Origin: an uncultured Clostridia bacterium
GTDB lineage: Bacteria; Bacillota; Clostridia; TANB77; CAG-508
Direction: 5' to 3'
NCBI GenBank assembly: GCA_947589645.1
Contig: CANQCG010000008.1
Coordinates: forward strand, 1-50,035
Length of the DNA: 50,035 nt
Part shown: one piece after another, positions 35,031-41,649 of the stretch
Layout: every line of letters begins with the position of its first letter
Position numbering within the stretch: the first letter of the stretch is position 1
Position numbers and translations under genes: made by a program
The notes under the pieces: generated by a model
The model's database searches: none
The model's input: only the letters and a program-made list of their open reading frames with translations
What the model was told of the DNA's origin: nothing

Positions 35031-35897
35031 TTAATTATTGGTCCACCTTCCAAAAATTCCACAAGGTAAAACCAGCTTAGAATCTTTCATTGGTAAGCCA
35101 ATTTCTCCTGCTTCTACTTTTCCACTATAATTTTTAGAAACCGTTAAATTTAAAATATTTGCTAAAACTGTACTTGAAATGCCAGTTGTATAAGAATTTA
35201 TTAATACAAATAATGGGTTTTCAGATAATACACTAGTGCAAAGTTCTACTAAATCATAAATATTATTCTCAAATTGCCATACTTCGCCATTTGCACCTCT
35301 TCCATAAGATGGTGGATCCATTATAATTGCATCATATTTATTACCACGCCTTATTTCTCTATTTACAAATTTTACTACATCATCAACTATATATCTTACA
35401 CTTTTATCTTGTAAGCCAGATGATATTACATTTTCTTTTGCCCATGCTACCATTCCTTTTGAACTATCTACATGCGTTACACTCGCACCTGCTGATAAGC
35501 ATGCAACTGTTGCTCCGCCAGTATAAGCAAATAAATTTAATACTTTTATTTCTCTTTTTGAATTTTTTATTTTTTCTATCATCCAGTCCCAATTAACAGC
35601 TTGCTCAGGAAATAGACCTGTATGCTTAAAACCCATCGGCTTTATATTAAATACTAGGTCTTTATAATTTATTTGCCATTCTTTTGGCATTTGCTTTTTA
35701 TATTCCCATGCTCCTCCACCAGTTTTACTTCTATGGTAAGTTGCATTTGCTTGTTTCCATTTTTCTGGAAAAGTTTTTTCTTTCCATACTATTTGTGGAT
35801 CTGGTCTTGATAATATTACATTTCCCCATCTTTCTAGTTTTTGTCCATCTGCCATATCTAAAATTTCATAATCTTTCCAATTATTTGCTAGATTCAT
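35031..35897 (-). CDS. SAM-dependent methyltransferase, RlmI/RlmK-related
   Basis: A 288-residue class I methyltransferase of the family that includes 23S rRNA cytosine methyltransferases. The N-terminal part (WGNVILSRPDPQIVWKEKTF) is family-specific. The SAM site is VLNLFAYTGGATVACLSAGA with the acidic residue in VTHVDSSKGMVAWAKEN, and the catalytic-type motif is DAIIMDPPSYGRG. The PUA domain of RlmI is missing, so rRNA is a likely but unproven substrate. AAAAGGAAAATAAAA precedes the ATG. Confidence 0.85.
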   Translation of the reverse strand: MNLANNWKDYEILDMADGQKLERWGNVILSRPDPQIVWKEKTFPEKWKQANATYHRSKTGGGAWEYKKQMPKEWQINYKDLVFNIKPMGFKHTGLFPEQAVNWDWMIEKIKNSKREIKVLNLFAYTGGATVACLSAGASVTHVDSSKGMVAWAKENVISSGLQDKSVRYIVDDVVKFVNREIRRGNKYDAIIMDPPSYGRGANGEVWQFENNIYDLVELCTSVLSENPLFVLINSYTTGISSTVLANILNLTVSKNYSGKVEAGEIGLPMKDSKLVLPCGIFGRWTNN

Positions 35898-35915
35898 TTT
35901 TATTTTCCTTTTCTT

Positions 35916-36071
35916 TTATATAATTGCAATATTATTTAACATATTCATAAAACTAAAAATTAAAAAAATATTTAAGATAGAAAAACTTACAAACATAATT
36001 ATTGCCACACTTAAAAGCTTGTCCCAATTATTATTAAATTTCTTTTTAATTTTTCTAATAGCATTATACAT
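35916..36071 (-). CDS. 51-aa single-span membrane peptide
   Basis: The ATG at 36069-36071 follows AAGGGGGATTAAAGT. The peptide starts MYNAIRKIKKKFNNNWDKLL, a basic inside segment, then one membrane helix (SVAIIMFVSFSILNIFLIF) and a short tail. It ends 18 bp before the methyltransferase start. I do not recognise it. Positive-inside charge plus a strong ribosome site support a real gene. Confidence 0.65.
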   Translation of the reverse strand: MYNAIRKIKKKFNNNWDKLLSVAIIMFVSFSILNIFLIFSFMNMLNNIAII

Positions 36072-36171
36072 ACTTTAATCCCCCTTTAGTTATCATATAT
36101 ATGTATATGCTGTTAGTTTTAATTTATGACTAAATGTTTATAAAATAATATTTTTTAAATATAAATAAAAT

Positions 36172-36207
36172 AAAACGGCTTGTGCTATTTGCCACAATTA
36201 CCGTTTT
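36172..36207 (-). terminator. Terminator of the infC-rpmI-rplT operon
   Basis: AAAACGG and CCGTTTT pair, with an inner TTGTG/CACAA stem; on the minus strand ATTTTATTTA follows. It lies 16 bp past the rplT stop. Confidence 0.75.
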
Positions 36208-36222
36208 AATGTACTAATTTAA

Positions 36223-36573
36223 TTATGCTTTTTTTGCTATTTCAGCTATTTCAGCAAATGCTTTTTCATCACTTACTGCTATTTCTGCAAGCATTTTTCT
36301 GTTAATTGTAACATTAGCCTTCTTTAATCCTGAAATTAATTTGCTATATGTTAATCCATTCATTCTTGCTGCAGCATTTATTCTTGTAATCCATAATTTT
36401 CTAAAATCACTCTTTTTGTCTTTTCTTCCTACATATGAGTAAGATAATGATTTTAATACTGCTTGATTTGCATTTCTAAATCTATAATGTTTTGCACCAT
36501 AATATCCTTTTGCTTGTTTTAAAACTTTTTTATGTCTTGCTCTTGTTATTTTTGCTGATTTTACTCTTGCCAT
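36223..36573 (-). CDS. rplT: 50S ribosomal protein L20
   Basis: A 116-residue L20. Signatures are [60 protein letters not shown] and [21 protein letters not shown]20 binds 23S rRNA early in assembly and in many bacteria represses its own operon through the leader. It is the last gene of infC-rpmI-rplT. Confidence 0.98.
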   Translation of the reverse strand: MARVKSAKITRARHKKVLKQAKGYYGAKHYRFRNANQAVLKSLSYSYVGRKDKKSDFRKLWITRINAAARMNGLTYSKLISGLKKANVTINRKMLAEIAVSDEKAFAEIAEIAKKA

Positions 36574-36598
36574 TTATTTTCACTCCTTTTCCTATTTA

Positions 36599-36802
36599 TT
36601 ACCCACCATATGGCATTAATTTTTTAATTGTGTTTTCACATGTTTTATCAGCATAAGCTCCTGGGCGTCTGCTTGATAATTTTTGTCTTTTTGTTTTATT
36701 TGCTAATAAATGTCTTCTATTAGCAGATGTTCTTTTTACTTTTCCTGTTGCTGTTAAAGAATATCTTTTCTTTGCTGCTTTATTTGTTTTTAATTTTGGC
36801 AT
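36599..36802 (-). CDS. rpmI: 50S ribosomal protein L35
   Basis: A 67-residue L35 with the typical start [20 protein letters not shown], then [19 protein letters not shown] and a C-terminal [25 protein letters not shown] precedes the ATG. Middle gene of the operon. Confidence 0.98.
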   Translation of the reverse strand: MPKLKTNKAAKKRYSLTATGKVKRTSANRRHLLANKTKRQKLSSRRPGAYADKTCENTIKKLMPYGG

Positions 36803-36844
36803 AATGATTACCCCTTTCGTATTTTTAATATTAATTAAGCTTTT

Positions 36845-37354
36845 TTAAGCTTTTTTAGCTAGTATAATAAACAAATTCTTACCCTCTAGTTTAGGAGCTT
36901 TTTCAGTTACAGCAATATCTTCTAGGTTTTGTATGAATTTATTTAAAACATTTTCACCTAGTTTTACATTGTTTAATTCTCTACCCCTAAATCTAACTGT
37001 AATTTTAACTTTGTTCCCATCTTCTAAGAATTTTCTAATGTTCTTAGCTTTAAAACCAAAGTCATGCTCCTCAATATTTGGTGTTATTCTTATCTCTTTG
37101 GTTTCTTGTACTTTTTGCTTTTTCTTTGCTTCTTTTTCTTTTTTGGCTTGTTCAAATTTGTACTTTCCATAGTCCATTATTTTGCAAACTGGTGGAACTG
37201 AATTTGGTGCAACCAAAACTAAGTCTAACTTCTTTTCTTCAGCGACTTCCAAAGCTTTTGCAATTGCAACTGTCCCTAATTTTTCTCCATCATCACTTAT
37301 TAGTTGAACTTCTCTTGCTCTAATTTGTTCATTAATTAGTAATTCTTGTTTTAT
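36845..37354 (-). CDS. infC: Translation initiation factor IF-3, ATA start
   Basis: A 169-residue IF-3 when started at the ATA at 37352-37354. The ribosome site GGAGG lies 8 nt before it and the first residues become MKQELLINEQIRAREVQLIS, as expected. An ATG 48 bp upstream (37402) would add 16 residues unlike IF-3 and would lie in front of the ribosome site. Body motifs are APNSVPPVCKIMDYGKYKFE, EIRITPNIEEHDFGFKAKNI and KVKITVRFRGRELNN. Rare start codons let IF-3 control its own synthesis, because it rejects them. An ATA start is the reading I prefer; it is inference. Confidence 0.95.
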   Translation of the reverse strand: MKQELLINEQIRAREVQLISDDGEKLGTVAIAKALEVAEEKKLDLVLVAPNSVPPVCKIMDYGKYKFEQAKKEKEAKKKQKVQETKEIRITPNIEEHDFGFKAKNIRKFLEDGNKVKITVRFRGRELNNVKLGENVLNKFIQNLEDIAVTEKAPKLEGKNLFIILAKKA

Positions 37355-37402
37355 GTAAAACACCTCCAAAAATTTTTGATATTGGATACTAAAATGCCCC
37401 AA

Positions 37403-37533
37403 TAAAAAAATTGACTTTGAAAAAAGTCAATCCACATTTATAAACACAAATTTTCTATAAAAGATTTGATATTTATAACCTTTTGCCATTAAGCTTAGGT
37501 GAGAAGTGGATAACTTCTTCTTACAACGATAAT
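37403..37533 (-). promoter_or_regulatory. infC operon leader with attenuator (probable L20 leader)
   Basis: The leader runs from the promoter to the IF-3 ribosome site. Near its end, on the minus strand, ATTGACTTT-TTTC-AAAGTCAAT is followed by seven T (37404-37431), a clear intrinsic terminator before the gene. Upstream, AGAAGAAGTTATCC and CTTCTCACC segments (37495-37521) can fold with each other or with later parts. This arrangement matches Bacillota infC leaders regulated by L20. The alternate fold was not computed. Confidence 0.75.
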
Positions 37534-37562
37534 ATTATACTTTGTTTTTATTTATTTGTCAA
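37534..37562 (-). promoter_or_regulatory. Sigma-A promoter of the infC operon
   Basis: TTGACA (37557-37562) and TATAAT (37534-37539) with 17-bp spacing, a perfect consensus. Confidence 0.9.
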
Positions 37563-37592
37563 TACTTTCATAAAAAAATTTGCTGAGAATAG

Positions 37593-37624
37593 ATAGAGGA
37601 CTGATAATATTTAATCAGTTCTCT
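37593..37624 (-). terminator. Hairpin after the two-TM gene
   Basis: On the minus strand GAGAACTGAT pairs with ATCAGTCCTC around TAAATATT, 7 bp past the stop. A T run follows only about 20 bp later. Confidence 0.55.
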
Positions 37625-37630
37625 TCTTAA

Positions 37631-38188
37631 CTATTTCGTTGCTATCTTCAAGACAATTAACGTTACAACAATTACTACTACTATAATTCCAGTAATTACT
37701 ATATGGAATTCATAAGTATAGAAAAAGTCGATTATCCAATATTTAATTTTCTTCACCTTTAAAGTGAAATCAGATTCTTCGTGGGTTATTAGCTTTTGTA
37801 TTTTCTTAAGTGAATTATTTTTGTGCTTTTCTTCTTTATTTTTAATTTTTTTTGAATATTCATTGTTCTTAAATTTAAAAGAAACAATTTTATTCTTACA
37901 TTTATAAAAAAAATTAGAAAAATATTCTTTCACCCGAGAAAAAGCAGTATTGATTTTTGGCCTATACTTTTGTTCATAGTCAAGTTTGAATTGTTCGAAC
38001 TTTACTTTTACTATTGGAATAAGTTTCTTTATTCCAATTGCTATAAGATAAGCTAATTGCAAAAGAGCTGTAAATATGACTTTACATACAAATATAAAAC
38101 CTCTAACCAATAAACTTAGAAGATTCCAAATCAAAAACCATTTGAATAAATCAGCCCAAAAGTTATTGTTTCTCTCTTGGTCTCTCAT
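37631..38188 (-). CDS. Island membrane protein with two hydrophobic regions
   Basis: 185 residues from the ATG at 38188, which follows AGAGGTG at 7-nt spacing; an ATG 18 bp upstream has no such site. Residues about 12-60 are a long hydrophobic region (FLIWNLLSLLVRGFIFVCKV, then LQLAYLIAIGIKKLI), residues 65-150 a basic stretch with coiled-coil character, and 160-182 a C-terminal membrane helix (IVITGIIVVVIVVTLIVLKI). I do not recognise it. It follows the kinase gene on the same strand and may be the membrane component of the island. Confidence 0.7.
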   Translation of the reverse strand: MRDQERNNNFWADLFKWFLIWNLLSLLVRGFIFVCKVIFTALLQLAYLIAIGIKKLIPIVKVKFEQFKLDYEQKYRPKINTAFSRVKEYFSNFFYKCKNKIVSFKFKNNEYSKKIKNKEEKHKNNSLKKIQKLITHEESDFTLKVKKIKYWIIDFFYTYEFHIVITGIIVVVIVVTLIVLKIATK

Positions 38189-38227
38189 TTTGTTCACCTC
38201 TTTCAAAATAGTATTGGTTTTAAAATT

Positions 38228-38262
38228 TAAGGTGCCACAAAAAGTAGCACCTTAAACCCATA
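38228..38262 (-). terminator. Terminator of the kinase gene
   Basis: TTTAAGGTGC and GCACCTTAAA pair around TACTTTTTGTG on the minus strand and are followed by TTTTAAAA. Confidence 0.8.
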
Positions 38263-38270
38263 CTGTAAAC

Positions 38271-40238
38271 CTAACTCAAATTGATTTTATAAACCTGATC
38301 ACTGTTTTGTACATACAAGTATGTACGTCTCTCATAAGAGTTATACCGAATTGCAATTTTGGAATTTGGATTAACAATTTCAATATGCTTTTCAGTTACT
38401 GTTGATTTTGCCAATGTTGGACCATTCTTCAAGAAAAGGATTCTCTTCTCTGCTGGTATAATCAGCATCGAATTGTTGAAAATGCTATTTCTCAAATTAA
38501 GTCCTCCGAAAGAGAAAGAATCAAACTTTTGCTTTGCTTTGTTGTTCTTTCCAACGACATATGCTTTGTAAGCTTTTGTTTCCGTTATTGTTACGATACA
38601 CCAGCTCTTACTTACATGGTCGTACTTGATAGCTTTGGGAAATTCCTTAATAAGCTGTCTTATCGGTTTTCCGTTTACAATGATGTTCAAATGCCCAGCA
38701 TTATTAATACTACACATACAATATTCACCCAGTTCATTAATTTCATAAATAAACGGATCTGAAATTGTAGCGACTACCTTTTCGTGACAGGCATTCTCTG
38801 TCATATAAACATCAACCAAATCCTTTCTATCTTTTAGATAAAAAAGATGATCACCTACAACCATCATTTTAGATGTAAGCTTGAGAATCAAAGTTGAAAA
38901 CAACTTCTTTCCATTAGAATTATAAATCTCAAGTTCACAAGCTGGATCTTTGGGGTTTCGACATCTTTTCATCTTTTCACTAAAGGGACAGTTACCATAA
39001 AGTGTATTGAATTTTCCAAACAGAGTGTTAAAAAACTGTTTGACTTTGCTAATTCTACTCACTTTAACAACAAGTCCTCTTTCAGTAAAGTAAACTTCAT
39101 CAGTTCTAGGTGTTATAGATGCCTTTACCAAACTGCCATTTTCTTTCAAGTGAACTGCATTGGTATCATAGTCAAAAATTGTAGAAAAGTTTACAACTTT
39201 ACGTACTTGTTTTTGATCAAATACGCTATTTCTCGTATAAGAGATGTTATCTACATTGCAATTTCTGAATTCTCTCAATGCGTCACTATCCTGAGAGGCT
39301 CGACAACAAGGGCATTTAGAATATCTTGAAGAATTATAGTATTGATGCTTTCTGCATTTTTTCAGGTCCTTTTCCTGATTTTCAAGAGAAGGTAAGATAT
39401 TAAATCTCTTATTTCCTTCAAAAATCTGCAAAAAGTCACTCTGCAATCCTTCAGACATCCAAGCTACATGTTTCATCTGGAAACTATCCAGGCTCTTTAA
39501 ATCATGATTACCTAAAATCGAAATGTGATTCATGGCTCTCAACGGTCTATTATAGCCTTTTACTAAGGGATAACTTCCATCGTACGGATTATATCCAACG
39601 AGCATTTCAAAAACGACCACTGCTAACGAGAAGTAATCCGACTGTTTTGTATACCCTGTAATATAAATGTCAGGTTTACTAAAGTCTCTTACTTTTGGAT
39701 CGATATACTCAGGTCGTCCAGCTCTATCTGCCTCATAGTATTCGCCTTTGTTTGCAAATCCCCATGTGTCAGTATCACATACATAGATTTTTCCATCTCT
39801 AGTCATAAACTGGTCTGAATGGAAATCCCCAAAAATGATACCTTCATTATGAAGTTTTTCAATGAATCTTGCTAATTCACATGCAATCTTCAGGCTTTCT
39901 TTCAAATCAGTTTGCTGTTTTTTAGCTTTAAATTGAAAGTCTCTGAGGCTCACTGCATCAGGAAGTTTGGGCATTACATAGCCCACACATTTACCTTGAC
40001 AAGTGATTATTGCTTCAGGCAATGCCACAGTTGGAAAACGGTCTTTGAGCTTCATCAGCTCCTTGAGTTTTGCTTCTTTCTTCCGACTATCAAGATTTTG
40101 ATCTTCTAAAGAGAAAATCTTAATAGCTTTGTTGTTTTGATCATCAAAATAAATTGTGGATTGGATACCAACAACCCCCTCTCTAAGATTAGAGAGAAAT
40201 TTGATGTAATCCCTTTTACTTGCGAATGTGTAGTTCAT
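38271..40238 (-). CDS. Ser/Thr-kinase-like protein with zinc ribbon and beta-rich C-terminus
   Basis: 655 residues from ATG 40238, which follows GGAGGTAAATTT. Residues about 5-290 form a protein-kinase fold: Lys40 in NNKAIKIF, hinge near VGYVMPKLPDA, catalytic loop GIIFGDFHSDQFM with Asp138 (Gln replaces the usual Asn), metal motif VCDTDTWGF in place of DFG, and YFSLAVVVFEMLVGYNPYDG as helix F. A zinc-ribbon-like C-x-K-H...CPCC follows near 305-322. Residues 340-655 look like repeated beta strands, perhaps a propeller. This kinase style is known from TerY-linked sets with vWA proteins and phosphatases. Its base composition is richer in GC than most genes in the window. Targets are probably the other island proteins. 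Confidence 0.82.
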   Translation of the reverse strand: MNYTFASKRDYIKFLSNLREGVVGIQSTIYFDDQNNKAIKIFSLEDQNLDSRKKEAKLKELMKLKDRFPTVALPEAIITCQGKCVGYVMPKLPDAVSLRDFQFKAKKQQTDLKESLKIACELARFIEKLHNEGIIFGDFHSDQFMTRDGKIYVCDTDTWGFANKGEYYEADRAGRPEYIDPKVRDFSKPDIYITGYTKQSDYFSLAVVVFEMLVGYNPYDGSYPLVKGYNRPLRAMNHISILGNHDLKSLDSFQMKHVAWMSEGLQSDFLQIFEGNKRFNILPSLENQEKDLKKCRKHQYYNSSRYSKCPCCRASQDSDALREFRNCNVDNISYTRNSVFDQKQVRKVVNFSTIFDYDTNAVHLKENGSLVKASITPRTDEVYFTERGLVVKVSRISKVKQFFNTLFGKFNTLYGNCPFSEKMKRCRNPKDPACELEIYNSNGKKLFSTLILKLTSKMMVVGDHLFYLKDRKDLVDVYMTENACHEKVVATISDPFIYEINELGEYCMCSINNAGHLNIIVNGKPIRQLIKEFPKAIKYDHVSKSWCIVTITETKAYKAYVVGKNNKAKQKFDSFSFGGLNLRNSIFNNSMLIIPAEKRILFLKNGPTLAKSTVTEKHIEIVNPNSKIAIRYNSYERRTYLYVQNSDQVYKINLS

Positions 40239-40358
40239 AAATTTACCTCCAATCATAGATTTTAGTTTTGGTTACAGTATGTAGATAGTTTACTACCATT
40301 TTGTCAAAGTCCTTAGTTAAGAATTTTGAAAATCTTGAAAATCCATTAACTGTATCAT

Positions 40359-40387
40359 ATTTTATCATTTTTTCCAACTTTTGTCAA
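40359..40387 (-). promoter_or_regulatory. Promoter of the kinase gene
   Basis: TTGACA (40382-40387) and TAAAAT (40359-40364) with 17-bp spacing; leader of about 120 nt to the ATG. Confidence 0.8.
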
Positions 40388-40445
40388 TATTATGTGAACA
40401 AATTAGAATGTTGACATATTATGTGAATAAATTAGAATGTTGAGT
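40388..40445 (-). repeat. Tandem 29-bp repeat abutting the kinase promoter
   Basis: ATGTGAACAAATTAGAATGT (from 40392) recurs as ATGTGAATAAATTAGAATGT (from 40421), period 29 bp, one mismatch over the first 20. Its promoter-proximal end lies within 5 bp of the -35 box. Two helically phased sites (nearly three turns apart) suggest a dimeric activator or repressor. Confidence 0.75.
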
Positions 40446-40468
40446 TTTATTAATACTTTTATTTATAA

Positions 40469-40499
40469 AAAATGAGAACCCAAGTTTGAGTTCTCATCT
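40469..40499 (-). terminator. Terminator of the LF-like peptidase gene
   Basis: On the minus strand ATGAGAACTCAA and TTGGGTTCTCAT pair and are followed by TTTTTTA, 8 bp past the stop. Confidence 0.85.
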
Positions 40500-40506
40500 G
40501 CTTTTT

Positions 40507-41529
40507 TTACTTCCATTCTATTACCACATTGTTTATAGCGCTATAACTTTTAGGTGCATACTTTTGCAATCCTTGCGGATTAATCATATACAATGCAAAA
40601 GTATCTGCAAAATACTCTTCGCTATTTGAAATAGCATATTGGAATTCCTCATTAATGGTGTAGAGACTTCTAATAGCCATTCTTTCATTCTTATAAATTG
40701 TTGTAAATGATTTTTTGTGGCTAATAAAATGCTCTTGAAAATCCAAATAATGACCTAATTCATGCAAAATGGTTTTAGTTAATTCTGGGGACGAACTTCT
40801 GATGAATATTTTTTTATCAAAACTTGAACAAAGTCCATATGTGGAATCTTTTAAAATTCTTTCGTTAGAAATCCTTATCTTCCACCTTCCATTTAAAAAT
40901 CGTTGTTGTAATCTTTGAGGTAAAGATTGAAATGCCTTATCAGTCATTTGAATCTGTTCATCATTAACATCAACACCAACTTCAATATAATATGGAATAT
41001 AAGTAAGATTTCTATCAAAAATTTGACCATACACCCACTTTTTTACATATTGATAACATTCATCAATTCTTGAAATCGAATTGTTTCCATTTGTTTCTAT
41101 TACAAATGAAAACAATTCTGCAAAAATTGCATCTTTAGTTGAAGAAATGTTTCCTCTGAACCTTAAGAATAATTTTAATTCACGTTCATTCCGCTCAACT
41201 AATTCTGCAAAAGTTGTAGATTCTTTGATTTGAGCATATTCCATACTAACATAATAAGCAAATGCTATATATATTATATTAGAATGAATATCTAAAGTTC
41301 CTACATTCAACCAGATTTGTCTTTTACTGCCATCTGCATAAAATTTGCCTATCACCCCTCCAAACTCTTTTGGCATTTTGTCTGTAAGGACTAATTGCCA
41401 ATCATCTTGGATAAATTTTTTCTTCCAAAAACTTGGGATGCTTTTTAATTGAACAATTATTGCATCAACTTTCCGTTTGCTTATAGTATTAGAACGAAGT
41501 AAAGGTGATCTTTTTGTATAGTTATTCAT
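40507..41529 (-). CDS. Anthrax lethal-factor-like zinc metallopeptidase, duplicated domain
   Basis: A 340-residue protein. The C-terminal domain (about 195-340) has the zinc motif HELGH (256-260) in TKTILHELGHYLDFQE and a third ligand Glu305 in NSEEYFADTFALYM, 49 residues from His256, the same distance as His686 to Glu735 in anthrax lethal factor. The tail LQKYAPKSYSAINN also matches the lethal-factor end. Residues 25-165 look like a degenerate copy: WQLVLTDKMPKEFGGVIGKF, IIYIAFAYYVSME where HELGH would be, and DAIFAELFSFVIE where the Glu helix is. Lethal factor itself has such an inactive N-terminal copy. No signal peptide is seen, so it should act inside the cell or leave by another route. 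Substrate unknown. Confidence 0.8.
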   Translation of the reverse strand: MNNYTKRSPLLRSNTISKRKVDAIIVQLKSIPSFWKKKFIQDDWQLVLTDKMPKEFGGVIGKFYADGSKRQIWLNVGTLDIHSNIIYIAFAYYVSMEYAQIKESTTFAELVERNERELKLFLRFRGNISSTKDAIFAELFSFVIETNGNNSISRIDECYQYVKKWVYGQIFDRNLTYIPYYIEVGVDVNDEQIQMTDKAFQSLPQRLQQRFLNGRWKIRISNERILKDSTYGLCSSFDKKIFIRSSSPELTKTILHELGHYLDFQEHFISHKKSFTTIYKNERMAIRSLYTINEEFQYAISNSEEYFADTFALYMINPQGLQKYAPKSYSAINNVVIEWK

Positions 41530-41578
41530 ACAATATTCCTCCTTGTATCATTATAAAGCATATAAAAATCACATACAT

Positions 41579-41607
41579 ATAATATCATTTTTTGCACATT
41601 ATGTCAA
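41579..41607 (-). promoter_or_regulatory. Promoter of the LF-like peptidase gene
   Basis: TTGACA (41602-41607) and TATTAT (41579-41584) with 17-bp spacing. Confidence 0.8.
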
Positions 41608-41614
41608 GTGAACA

Positions 41615-41649
41615 TAATAATAGAGTTCGTTTGAACTCTATTATTATCT
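41615..41649 (-). terminator. Hairpin over the stop of the first PPP gene
   Basis: ATAATAATAGAGTTC pairs perfectly with GAACTCTATTATTAT around GTTT, and includes the stop codon region at 41644. No long T run follows, so termination may be weak. Confidence 0.6.

Noticed and set aside
37355..37402. ATG start for infC 48 bp upstream
   Set aside because: It lies before the ribosome site and adds residues unlike IF-3, within the leader next to the attenuator.
40388..40445. Plasmid-type iterons or origin
   Set aside because: Only two units, directly at a promoter, with no replication protein gene nearby.
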